In this document: piece after piece, positions 8,398 to 14,704 of the stretch
Layout: every line of letters starts with the position of its first letter
Position numbering within the stretch: the first letter of the stretch is position 1
DNA from: Dehalococcoidales bacterium
GTDB taxonomy: Bacteria > Chloroflexota > Dehalococcoidia > Dehalococcoidales > UBA5760
Reading direction: 5' to 3'
Length of the DNA stretch: 23,483 nt
Assembly: GCA_028710655.1 (NCBI GenBank)
Contig: JAQTTS010000003.1
Coordinates: forward strand, 1-23,483
Translations under genes and position numbers: made by a program
Notes under the pieces: generated by a model
The model's database searches: none
What the model saw: only the letters and a program-made list of their open reading frames with translations
Told to the model about the DNA's origin: nothing

Positions 8398-8667
8398 TCA
8401 ATTCTTGGGGCATCTTGAACAGGTCCACGCCCCGCGTTTCAGCCGGGATAGTGCGAACTTCATCTGGACGAGACGAGGCACGGCTACTCTCATCTGCACC
8501 TCGGATATCTGGGCCTGAGAATGGTAGACATGCAGCATGTCCCTTAGCTCGGCGACCTCCTGAGCGTCACGTCCGCGCAACTTATATGCCAGCACAGCGT
8601 CCGACAGCTGGGGATTTTCCAGGAGGATGGCGAACTCCGCCTCAGACCATTCTCGATGTTGTGTCAT
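8398..8667 (-). CDS. small SANT/Myb-like domain protein
   Basis: An 89-aa protein of unknown function. The N-terminal half (EWSEAEFAILLENPQLSD, a KLRGRDAQEV helix, then a DMLHVYHS helix) has the Trp-anchored three-helix pattern of SANT/Myb-like mini-domains that score potential partner or target sites; DNA or protein binding is inferred. The C-terminal 35 residues are basic and end near a CSRC pair. I chose the ATG at 8665-8667 because AGGAAG lies about 10 nt upstream; the frame also extends 7 codons to a TTG. It is on the same strand as the repressor gene, about 107 nt from that gene's stop. Confidence 0.6.
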   Translation of the reverse strand: MTQHREWSEAEFAILLENPQLSDAVLAYKLRGRDAQEVAELRDMLHVYHSQAQISEVQMRVAVPRLVQMKFALSRLKRGAWTCSRCPKN

Positions 8668-8773
8668 GTGTCTAGTGCTTCCTAACAAAACGGCTTATTC
8701 TTCCACTCAACCATCATCCCCCAGAATGCCCACGGAGTCGGCTGTGCTCCCTTCTCTATGGGGGAAGATACCG

Positions 8774-9385
8774 CTACAGTTTCCTGTTGATGCCGATCAC
8801 GACTCCGATAACCTCGTCGCCGTCTTTCCTGAGGGCAGCTGGCGTGGAACCATCCTTGTAGCGGACCAAGCGGAACATGTCCCCTGAGCAGTAGAGAACG
8901 ATGTTGCCATGAACCGGCGTCATCGCTTGATCAACAAAGACGATATCGTTTTCCAGGACATCTGGCCTGAGCGAGAACCCGCTGGCCAGCACTCCTATTA
9001 CGCTCTTTTCCAGCTTGTTGTTCAATCCCCAGCAAGCGTATTGCACCACATCAGGAACCTCAGATTTTAATGACTTGACCCCAGTGTATACCGGTATGGC
9101 TAATGGTTGCGCAGTCTGCAGCTGCGCCAGAACCTCTTCGCGAGTCCTCCGGGACCTCTTAGGTGCCTTGCCAGGTTCCACGTACCCGGCCACTTCGTAC
9201 AATTCATTCGGACTGACCTTCAGTGCTTTGGCCAGTGCCAGAAACGTTTGTGCTGAGGGGTTTTCATAGCTGTCGAGCTCCAGCCGCGACAAGTGACTCC
9301 TGGTAAGCCCGCTCAGCCTGGAGAGTTCCCATTGAGTGAGGCCCCGCTTGTGTCTGGTCTCTTTGATAAAATTACCCAACTTCAT
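8774..9385 (-). CDS. XRE-family repressor with LexA/S24-like C-terminal domain
   Basis: A 203-aa transcriptional regulator. Residues 1-65 form a Cro/cI-type helix-turn-helix (KRGLTQWELSRLSGLTRSHL, with recognition helix near 28-36). A linker at about 70-90 carries a basic patch, and residues 95-203 resemble the LexA/cI peptidase-like fold. The nucleophile Ser of LexA aligns with S138 in GFSL, but where LexA has its catalytic Lys this protein reads FRLVRY (171-176), with no Lys at the aligned position. Self-cleavage is therefore doubtful, and the domain may only dimerise or sense a ligand. Its promoter at 9421-9449 contains the TGCTAC dyad shared by four other promoters here, which suggests autoregulation. 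It is divergent from the 9641 operon. Confidence 0.9.
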   Translation of the reverse strand: MKLGNFIKETRHKRGLTQWELSRLSGLTRSHLSRLELDSYENPSAQTFLALAKALKVSPNELYEVAGYVEPGKAPKRSRRTREEVLAQLQTAQPLAIPVYTGVKSLKSEVPDVVQYACWGLNNKLEKSVIGVLASGFSLRPDVLENDIVFVDQAMTPVHGNIVLYCSGDMFRLVRYKDGSTPAALRKDGDEVIGVVIGINRKL

Positions 9386-9413
9386 ATATCATCTCACCCC
9401 TCCGCTAGAATCG

Positions 9414-9449
9414 TGTTACTAGGGTAGCATGGCCTCGTAAGCATGTCAA
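9414..9449 (-). promoter_or_regulatory. repressor-gene promoter with shared dyad operator (site A)
   Basis: On the minus strand TTGACA (9444-9449) is followed after 17 nt by TACCCT (9421-9426). The dyad TGCTACCCTAGTAACA (9414-9429) covers the -10 and the probable start point, about 30 nt upstream of the repressor ATG. A repressor bound here would block polymerase. It belongs to the set A to E in this window. Confidence 0.8.
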
Positions 9450-9575
9450 GCAGCCAGAACAGGGCATGAGTACAAGGTCCTCGATACGACAATAGGCAAA
9501 GCAGATTTCCCTTCTCCTATCCAATAGTTAGCTGGCACGGTGTCCCCAAACGGCCCACATGTATCCGCCGTATGG

Positions 9576-9611
9576 TTGACACGGGCTGACTTGCATGCTA
9601 CCGTGGTAGCA
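9576..9611 (+). promoter_or_regulatory. promoter with shared dyad operator (site B)
   Basis: TTGACA (9576-9581), 17 nt, then TACCGT (9599-9604). The 16-bp dyad TGCTACCGTGGTAGCA (9596-9611) is symmetrical at every position except its central two bases and overlaps the -10. It faces the operon starting at 9641 and lies divergently to site A, with the two -35 boxes about 126 nt apart. Confidence 0.8.
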
Positions 9612-9640
9612 CCTTTTGGGAGGGCTGCAGCCGGGCGAGC

Positions 9641-9796
9641 ATGGGATTGTCTGGATGTTGCCCGCTTTTCATCAGCAACGCCTCAGTAACAAGTGGAATA
9701 CCAGCACTGCAGTTGGCGCTGGCGGCGATCCCTCTGGCATTTCGGGCCATTGCAGGCTGCGCGGCCGAGGCAACCGCATATGAGAGGAGAACATGA
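9641..9796 (+). CDS. 51-aa hydrophobic ORF heading the operon
   Basis: The first ATG downstream of promoter B opens a 51-aa frame that ends in ATGA, overlapping the next gene by four bases. The product has a hydrophobic centre (IPALQLALAAIPLAFRAIAG, residues 20-39), could be a single membrane span, and ends with basic and acidic residues. The ribosome binding site is weak (GGGAGGG about 15 nt upstream). I recognise no family. The ATGA coupling and position behind a strong promoter are the only support; it might instead be a translated leader. Confidence 0.4.
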   Translation: MGLSGCCPLFISNASVTSGIPALQLALAAIPLAFRAIAGCAAEATAYERRT

Positions 9797-10005
9797 ACGA
9801 CAAAACGAGACAGTCTAATCCAGGAAGACCGACGTGCAGTCACTGCCGTGGTGAGCTGATACAGTTGCCCTGGACAGAGGGGCAGCAGGTCACAGTGTGC
9901 AACAACGTGCGTTGCCATATGTTCCGGCAGCCGCAAGACGTGCCTTCGGACAGAGGAGGAAACGGCAGCCAAAGCATCGCGAAAAGACGGGACCTGAAGA
10001 CATGA
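9793..10005 (+). CDS. 70-aa zinc-ribbon protein
   Basis: A small protein with CSHC near residues 15-18 and a second pair in CNNVRC (36-41), giving the four Cys of a zinc ribbon; the segment between them contains LPWTEGQQVTV. Residues 50-70 are polar and basic. A good AGAGGAG stands 5 nt before the ATG, and the start overlaps the previous frame by ATGA. Its own stop overlaps the start of the MscS-like gene, again by ATGA. Role unknown: small ribbons like this often bind nucleic acid or act as protein adaptors. Its place in a repressor-controlled operon suggests an accessory role there. Confidence 0.72.
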   Translation: MNDKTRQSNPGRPTCSHCRGELIQLPWTEGQQVTVCNNVRCHMFRQPQDVPSDRGGNGSQSIAKRRDLKT

Positions 10006-10636
10006 AATCTACGCGTTGGACCACCCTGGGAATTGGCGTATTGGCTGTTGCACTCGGCGCAGGCATATTGGTCATGCCGCTATTCCGGCCGACTATGGCC
10101 GTGTATGTGACTCTGGTTACCCTTAGTCTGACGCTCGCTCTGCAGAAATACGTGGCCAGCTTCGCCGGCTATTTCGTGCTGCGGTTCTCCAAGCTGTTCC
10201 GGGTGGGCGACCGCATACGCATAGGCACATATTGAACTCTTCCCAAGACTACACCAAGGAAGGAGACTTGATCCGTTGCGGATACGTGTTCGATGAGGTG
10301 CGCATCCCTGTGCCGAAAGGCGTCAGCGCAGTCAAGGCGCAGGCTGTGTTGACCAACATATTGCATCAGCATGACGAACACATCGTGGAGTTGGCCAAAG
10401 ATGCGTTCAGCAAAGAAAGCCCGAACTTCCTGGAAGAGACGGTCCGCAATCCGAGGGTTATGACTTTCGTGGATGCCAGCTCCGTATGGCTGATTGGAAG
10501 GATCGTTGCCCCGGTGAGAGGAAGAAACGGCCTCAGGAGCACGATTGTACTCGGTTTCCTTGAGGCGATGGAACGTGAAAAGTCGGATGGCGATGCAAAG
10601 AATGAAAAGTGTGTTGAGGTCATTTCGAAAGGCTAA
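10002..10636 (+). pseudogene. MscS-type mechanosensitive channel gene with internal deletion, split in two frames
   Basis: Frame one (10002-10235, 77 aa) carries two hydrophobic helices and the pore-lining type sequence ending in FSKLFRVGDRIRIG, typical of MscS just before its beta domain. It then stops. Frame two (10232-10636, TTG start) opens with LNSSQDYTKEGDLIRCGYVF and looks like the cytoplasmic alpha/beta domain of the same family. The beta domain of about 40-50 residues that should lie between them is absent, and the join is out of frame. The simplest reading is an internal deletion producing a broken channel. The stop and TTG start overlap as TTGA, so the second half could still be translated by coupling. 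Its 3' end overlaps the plsX-like gene. Confidence 0.72.
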
Positions 10637-11666
10637 AGAGAGGCGCTATGATACTCGCACGGCAACGCGGTGTGAGGGTGATCCTCTCCCCGTAGCAGTT
10701 GACGCTACGAAGGGCACTCTGGGAGTGGAACATGTGGTCAGAGGAGTCTTGTCGGCGGCTGATGATGGTATACCTGTCATTCTGATCGGTAATATCGCTG
10801 TTTTGCGCCCGCTGCTGGGACAGCGCTTGGATGATGGCCGCATCAAGGTATTGGAGCCTTCGGCACGAATCGCCTCCTTTCCATATGACAAGCGTGCAAT
10901 ATGCGAAGACTGTCTATCAACTGTGGCCGGAATCCGCACGCTGGAAAATGCTGAAGCTGCAGCCTTTGTCTCAGCCGGAAACCCCGATGTTGTCATGGCA
11001 CGTGCCTTGCAGACCCTGGGCCTTGAGCGAGGGGTGACGCGGCCAGCTCTTGCCACATATCTGCCAGGCAGCAGCGGGCCAGTACTATTGTTGGATGCCG
11101 GCGCAAACGTTGATTGTTCTCCGCAGACCCTCTCTTTGTTCGCACGGTTGGGCCATCACCATGCGTCTAAATACATGGGACTCACTCATCCTCGCATTTG
11201 TTTACTCAGCAATGGAGAAGAGCCGACAAAAGGCAACCGCCTGGTTTGTCTGGCACACCAGATGCTGCTGTCAAGCGCCGACCTGAACTTCACCGGCAAC
11301 ATCGAAAGCAAGGATATCTACAAAGGAGTGGCAGATGTCGTGGTAACCGACGGCTTCACTGGAAGCGCCGTGCTGGCAACCATGCGCGGCCTTAGCGAGT
11401 TGATTCTTCACAGCATCCAGGGCCATATTGTGGATAGTGGGAACGAAGGAACCAACTCAGGCAGACTTAGTACGGCCAGCCGCTTGAGAGAGAATATCGA
11501 GTTTGGCGCTTCATCAACATCCGAACTACTGGGACTGCAGGGACACATCCTCTTGGCGCACCCCAGCGGCCATGCCGCTGCCATCTCTAGCGCCATACAT
11601 TTGGCATGGCGACAATACGCTATCTCGTCTCCCTTCTCTGCGGTGAACTCCTGCCGCCCGGATTGA
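10545..11666 (+). CDS. plsX: divergent PlsX-like phosphate acyltransferase
   Basis: The protein resembles PlsX, which makes acyl-phosphate from acyl-ACP for phospholipid synthesis: AAAFVSAGNPDVVMA near residue 138, TRPALATYLP, VLLLDAGANVDCSP, LLSNGEEPTKGN and VVTDGFTGSAVLATM follow in the family order. The N-terminal signature is altered: canonical DAMGGD reads DATKGT, and the usual DKPS-type segment is replaced. It is therefore probably a specialised paralogue or reduced in activity. Start choice is open: TTG at 10545 has AGGAG 5 nt upstream, while ATGs at 10593 and 10602 have weak sites; all lie inside the MscS fragment. It is the last gene of the operon from promoter B and is followed by a 15-bp hairpin. 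Confidence 0.85.
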   Translation: MYSVSLRRWNVKSRMAMQRMKSVLRSFRKAKERRYDTRTATRCEGDPLPVAVDATKGTLGVEHVVRGVLSAADDGIPVILIGNIAVLRPLLGQRLDDGRIKVLEPSARIASFPYDKRAICEDCLSTVAGIRTLENAEAAAFVSAGNPDVVMARALQTLGLERGVTRPALATYLPGSSGPVLLLDAGANVDCSPQTLSLFARLGHHHASKYMGLTHPRICLLSNGEEPTKGNRLVCLAHQMLLSSADLNFTGNIESKDIYKGVADVVVTDGFTGSAVLATMRGLSELILHSIQGHIVDSGNEGTNSGRLSTASRLRENIEFGASSTSELLGLQGHILLAHPSGHAAAISSAIHLAWRQYAISSPFSAVNSCRPD

Positions 11667-11693
11667 ACGCCTGGGAGCACGCTGCTGTATCCT

Positions 11694-11738
11694 GCTCTGG
11701 CAGGACTCAGTTCACCAGATCGAGAGTCCTGCCAGAGC
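11694..11738. terminator. 15-bp perfect hairpin after the plsX-like gene
   Basis: GCTCTGGCAGGACTC (11694-11708) pairs perfectly with 11724-11738, with a 15-nt loop. It lies 28 nt after the stop codon at 11666, as expected for a transcript end or a 3' stabilising structure. No T-run follows on either side, so it is not a classic intrinsic terminator; it may act with Rho or protect the 3' end. Confidence 0.5.
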
Positions 11739-11820
11739 CACCAACTGCGACAATTCCTCGCCGGTATGCCATGCAGTTACATGCCGGCGACTTCACGCAA
11801 GGGCAGCCTGTTGACGACTG

Positions 11821-11943
11821 CTATCTGCCCAGCGCTGACTCGTCTTTCTTCTTTATGCTTCGCGTCCCATGATTGTGCTTGACCCCTTTGAAAGCTGCCT
11901 TGTATGCCTGCCGCTGTCGTTCCTTCTCGGCTTTTCTTCCCAT
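11821..11943 (-). CDS. 40-aa highly basic small protein
   Basis: A small minus-strand gene with ATG at 11941-11943, a perfect AGGAGG 11 nt upstream and a TAG stop. The product is rich in Lys and Arg (MGRKAEKERQRQAYKAAFKG, then a KHNHGTRSIKKKDES stretch) and probably a helical or disordered nucleic-acid-binding protein; no family recognised. It recalls the 34-aa basic protein at 16865, which also begins MG and is Lys/Arg-rich. No clear promoter was found upstream. The overlapping 75-aa frame on the same strand is less likely because it lacks this ribosome binding site. Confidence 0.6.
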   Translation of the reverse strand: MGRKAEKERQRQAYKAAFKGVKHNHGTRSIKKKDESALGR

Positions 11944-12145
11944 GGTATCGAAATCCTCCTTCAAATACTGCTGTCCGACCAGGCTTGTGCCTGAGGAAAG
12001 CCACAGATAGGTGAATGCAGACGACTCGTCGACAGGAAAAGCGCTGTGCCTGACATGTGTCCGGACAAGTAAACTGGCATAGACAAGTAATGGATGTCCG
12101 AAAACGGAGGTGGAGCTGGTACCTGACGAAAGTCAGTCTGCCGCT

Positions 12146-12634
12146 TTATGTGCCGTTAGCAAGCGGTAGCTGGCGGAACACTTCCCACGGATTCGTGTTC
12201 TGCGGCGCGCCCCGCCCAGATATGCCTTGGAGCGCACTGATTGCAGGCCAGCCATTTTCCGAGGTGATACGATAACTTGGGAGAAGTTGCTGGGGACAGA
12301 ACGGGGTTGTCCCGGGATTGCAGGTCATTGCCAGGCGCACCCCAAAGCCACTCACCTTGTGAAGCTGGATATTGCCAGGCTTCGGATGCGCCCAGGAGTT
12401 GTTAAATGAGAATGTGCCCTTGCGGACGCTGAACGCGGCACGCACATTCATCGGTGGAGGTGACTGTTTCTTATTCCACCGCTGGTGCAGCGTCATTGGC
12501 GGCGGCCAAATCGCCCATGGCGTCTCAGTCAGAGCCGGATGAGAGATGTACTCCCCGTCATATGCAGCAGGACGTGGAGCCGGGTGGAAGTGGCAGCCGC
12601 AAGGACCATTATTCTGACGCCTTTCGAAGACCAT
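12146..12634 (-). CDS. unrecognised ORF, second gene behind promoter E
   Basis: A 162-codon frame beginning with ATG at 12632-12634, with AAGGAG about 9 nt upstream, inside the last codons of the 47-aa zinc-ribbon gene. The N-terminal part has NGPCGCHFHPAPRPAAYDGE; the rest is rich in Pro, Trp and Asn and does not look like a known family. A competing plus-strand frame at 12057-12275 partly overlaps it. Support comes only from the ribosome binding site and position, so it may be non-coding or a decayed gene. Confidence 0.25.
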   Translation of the reverse strand: MVFERRQNNGPCGCHFHPAPRPAAYDGEYISHPALTETPWAIWPPPMTLHQRWNKKQSPPPMNVRAAFSVRKGTFSFNNSWAHPKPGNIQLHKVSGFGVRLAMTCNPGTTPFCPQQLLPSYRITSENGWPAISALQGISGRGAPQNTNPWEVFRQLPLANGT

Positions 12635-12638
12635 ATGA

Positions 12639-12782
12639 TCACGCTCCTTCTCGGTAAAAGATGACAACAAAGAACTGCGAGCACGACCGACACCAGGTCA
12701 AGGAATACTGGCTACCCCAATGGCAGCAGTCGCAGGGGAATTCGGTTCTCCCGACAGACCGCCTGGAAGACAACCCCCACAT
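12639..12782 (-). CDS. 47-aa Cys-rich (zinc-ribbon-like) small protein
   Basis: A frame reading MWGLSSRRSV, then EFPCDCCHWGSQYSLTWCRSC and ending FFVVIFYREGA. CDCC and CRSC supply two Cys pairs 11 residues apart, as in a small zinc ribbon, followed by a hydrophobic strand. It lies downstream of the minus-strand promoter E. The ATG at 12780-12782 sits in the 20-nt loop of a 14-bp inverted repeat and has no Shine-Dalgarno sequence, so start and expression are uncertain; the frame is open further upstream. The next start codon (12634) overlaps its tail. Confidence 0.45.
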   Translation of the reverse strand: MWGLSSRRSVGRTEFPCDCCHWGSQYSLTWCRSCSQFFVVIFYREGA

Positions 12783-12809
12783 GACAACTTGCGGAGGTTG
12801 TCTTCCAGG
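12762..12809. repeat. 14-bp perfect inverted repeat with 20-nt loop
   Basis: CCTGGAAGACAACC (12762-12775) and GGTTGTCTTCCAGG (12796-12809) are perfect reverse complements. In the minus-strand transcript from promoter E it would form a strong hairpin whose loop contains the ATG of the 47-aa gene. It has no T-run, so a regulatory role or a protein-binding site is more likely than termination. Confidence 0.65.
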
Positions 12810-12832
12810 TGAACCCTCTCTGATTATTGGCC

Positions 12833-12868
12833 TGCTATTCTTGTAGCATATGCTACAACTCTTGTCAA
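12833..12868 (-). promoter_or_regulatory. promoter with shared dyad operator (site E)
   Basis: On the minus strand TTGACA (12863-12868), 17 nt, then TACAAG (12840-12845). The operator-like TGCTACAAGAATAGCA occupies 12833-12848 at the same place relative to the -10 as in sites A to D. A second, perfect 18-bp palindrome TTGTAGCATATGCTACAA (12841-12858) overlaps it, in the spacer. It is the weakest match at the -10 but shares the TGCTAC and TAGCA arms. It is divergent from site C. Confidence 0.6.
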
Positions 12869-12920
12869 GACCCGAATTGAATGACGTTGCCCTGTTAGCT
12901 GAAGTACGTAGCCGGGGGCC

Positions 12921-12956
12921 TTGACAATCCTGCACGTACCTGCTACCGTAGTAACA
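12921..12956 (+). promoter_or_regulatory. promoter with shared dyad operator (site C)
   Basis: TTGACA (12921-12926), 17 nt, TACCGT (12944-12949). The dyad TGCTACCGTAGTAACA (12941-12956) overlaps the -10 exactly as at sites A and B. Transcription would run rightwards; the first solid gene is the ATP synthase epsilon subunit at 13265, more than 300 nt away, so either a long leader, an RNA or an unrecognised tiny gene follows. Confidence 0.78.
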
Positions 12957-13264
12957 TATCGCACGGCGGCTTGTTTGGCCCTCCGCTCGCCGCCCCGGCA
13001 TCGTATCTACTGGCAGGTCATCTGCACATTCCGGTCTGAAACTGTGGGTGGACATCGGCACGCGCGCTCGTGAAAAGAGGCACACGAAAGCCTGTTTGTC
13101 GAGGTGCGAGGGTCACTACAGAGACGATGGCTTCTGAGCAGTAGTCGAACGCATGATTGGCCCTCATCGGCCCCCGATCCATCGTGCACGGTGTAATGAG
13201 TAGCAGGCTTGACCAGCTTACATCGTCCTGAGATATCGCAAGCATAGTCGGGAATACACGAACC
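12957..13264. other. stretch downstream of promoter C, no supported gene
   Basis: About 300 nt between promoter C and the epsilon-subunit gene. The only plus-strand frames are under 30 codons and lack ribosome binding sites; the minus-strand frames crossing it run into the antisense of the epsilon gene. A small RNA or untranslated leader is possible but unproven. Confidence 0.4.
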
Positions 13265-13693
13265 ATGTCCGAAATGAGCCTTATCGTTGTCACACCTGAG
13301 AGCGTCGTTTACGCAGGCACCGTGAGCGCAGTTGTCGCTCCTGGTGTTGAGGGGGAGATGGGGATATTGCCACGCCACGCTCCTCTGATCACGATGCTCA
13401 AACCAGGCGAGCTTAGGATACGGAAGGGTGACGAGGAAACCCATCTGGCTGTGTTGGGTGGTTTCATCGAGGTGCTGCCGCATAGTGTAACGGTCCTGGC
13501 CGATGCCGCCGAACGGGCCGAAGACATCGATGTGGCTCGAGTTGAAGAGGCAAGACACCGAGCTGAAGAAATCCTGGCTGACAGGAAAGCCTGTGGAGTC
13601 GACAAGGCCAGGGCCGAGGTGGAGTTGGTCCGGTCACTCGCCCGGCTGAACGTAGCACGCAAGAAGAGAAAGAGAGAACCAGGCGTCGTTTAG
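13265..13693 (+). CDS. atpC: F0F1 ATP synthase epsilon subunit (orphan)
   Basis: A 142-aa protein with the full epsilon architecture: an N-terminal beta sandwich (LIVVTPESVVYAGTVSAVV, then GEMGILPRHAPLITMLKPGE and a GGFIEVLPHSVTVLAD strand), and a C-terminal helical hairpin from about residue 85 that is rich in Ala, Glu and Arg. In ATP synthase, epsilon sits on gamma in the central stalk and inhibits ATP hydrolysis. Normally atpC follows atpD; here no other ATP synthase gene is nearby, so it is either a detached but genuine subunit or an extra copy. The start ATG has only a weak ribosome binding site; ATG at 13274 is an alternative. Promoter C lies 310 nt upstream. Confidence 0.93.
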   Translation: MSEMSLIVVTPESVVYAGTVSAVVAPGVEGEMGILPRHAPLITMLKPGELRIRKGDEETHLAVLGGFIEVLPHSVTVLADAAERAEDIDVARVEEARHRAEEILADRKACGVDKARAEVELVRSLARLNVARKKRKREPGVV

Positions 13694-13866
13694 AGCCTGG
13701 CAGACTGCACGAGCCTGGATTCGGTCCGGCGACTGCCTGCGAGCCCGCCGGGGTGCTTCACTTCATGGTGTGCGGTGAGCAACTGGAGAGGACAGCTGTC
13801 GAGCCTAATAGAGGCTGCGCCTTGTAACGATGTGACAGCCAAGGGAAAGCAGAGGTAAGCAGAGGA

Positions 13867-14235
13867 GTGGCGAATAGACTAGAAGAATTGCGTAAAATAT
13901 TGGATGCCGAGCGACGTCGTCTAAACGATGAGTTGGCGCTGGCACAAAGTGGCTCGCGCGATGATGCGCAGAAGCTTCACGCTTCAAACAAGACAGAAGA
14001 TGCGGCAGCAGTCACTACAGAACTCGTATTTCGAGGAGCCATGTCACAGCGCACCAGGGAGCAGCTTGTTGAGGTGGAACGGGCACTGGCGAAGCTGGAC
14101 GAAGGAACCTACGGCCTCTGCGACAGCTGCGGCAAAAGAATTCCGCCGGGCCGGCTGCAGGTTATCCCTCAGACTACCATGTGCGTGGACTGTAAGACCA
14201 AGCGGAGCAGATCATCCGCCAGAATAGTGAGGTGA
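13867..14235 (+). CDS. TraR/DksA-family zinc-finger protein
   Basis: A 122-aa DksA/TraR-type protein: an N-terminal coiled coil (about residues 3-85, with LEELRKILDAERRRLNDEL) followed by a C4 zinc finger, CDSCGKRIPPGRLQVIPQ, then a CVDC pair at about 107-110. DksA-like proteins insert the coiled coil into the RNA polymerase secondary channel and tune transcription, with ppGpp in Proteobacteria; short relatives in other phyla are less well defined. The coiled-coil tip has acidic residues in the middle region (NKTEDAA) as in the family. GTG start with AGAGG nearby. It is followed 6 nt later by a small gene, so they form an operon. Confidence 0.9.
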   Translation: MANRLEELRKILDAERRRLNDELALAQSGSRDDAQKLHASNKTEDAAAVTTELVFRGAMSQRTREQLVEVERALAKLDEGTYGLCDSCGKRIPPGRLQVIPQTTMCVDCKTKRSRSSARIVR

Positions 14236-14241
14236 ACAACA

Positions 14242-14454
14242 ATGGCCGTACGAGTAGTTGACAATGAAACGGGAAAGAGCACCCTTGGCATGTATGCCGT
14301 CATGAAGAAGGGTGGACAGGTCTGGCTCTACACAGGTATCAAGGAGGACCCTGAGGGTGGGTGGCATGGCGCCGGCCTGCGACTGGTGCTGGCGGCAGAC
14401 AAGGTGACTGTCTCCGCAGATGATCCGGTCAAGGAACTGAAGCAGGAAAGTTGA
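14242..14454 (+). CDS. 70-aa conserved-looking hypothetical protein
   Basis: A short protein, probably all beta with alternating hydrophobic positions (MYAVMKKGGQVWLYTGIKED, then GLRLVLAADKVTVSA). GAGGTGA lies about 6 nt before the ATG and the gene begins 6 nt after the DksA-like stop, so the two are almost certainly co-transcribed. I recognise no family and would not assign a function. A hairpin with a T-rich tail at 14565 probably ends the operon. Confidence 0.65.
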   Translation: MAVRVVDNETGKSTLGMYAVMKKGGQVWLYTGIKEDPEGGWHGAGLRLVLAADKVTVSADDPVKELKQES

Positions 14455-14564
14455 ACACGGCAACCTCAAAGATTGGCTGCCGGAAGTGCCCAACGAGCGC
14501 CTTGATGTTGCCCTGACACAAATGCGTCGAGAGGCGCAACGGGTGTGCCAAGAACGCCCTCATT

Positions 14565-14585
14565 AGATGCCGGACACCGGCATCT
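14565..14585 (+). terminator. probable intrinsic terminator
   Basis: AGATGCCGG and CCGGCATCT form a perfect 9-bp stem with a 3-nt loop (ACA), followed by the pyrimidine-rich CTTTGCTCTTTC. It lies 110 nt after the stop of the small gene at 14454 and 120 nt before coaX, so it most likely ends the DksA-like operon. The T-tract is interrupted, which lowers confidence. Confidence 0.55.
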
Positions 14586-14704
14586 CTTTGCTCTTTCAGA
14601 TACGATAATACTTCGGCACCGCGACAGGGGACTCTCGCCAATCCACCGTAGCCGACGGACGGCATTGCAGATCCTGGGCACGCGTGGCGCAAAGTCCAGG
14701 CAGT

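Noticed and set aside
9598..9972. 124-aa minus-strand frame antisense to the zinc-ribbon operon
   Set aside because: The plus strand there has promoter B, coupled starts and a CxxC protein; the minus frame has no support.
13007..13558. 183-aa minus-strand frame
   Set aside because: It runs antisense through the well-supported epsilon subunit gene and looks like a shadow frame.
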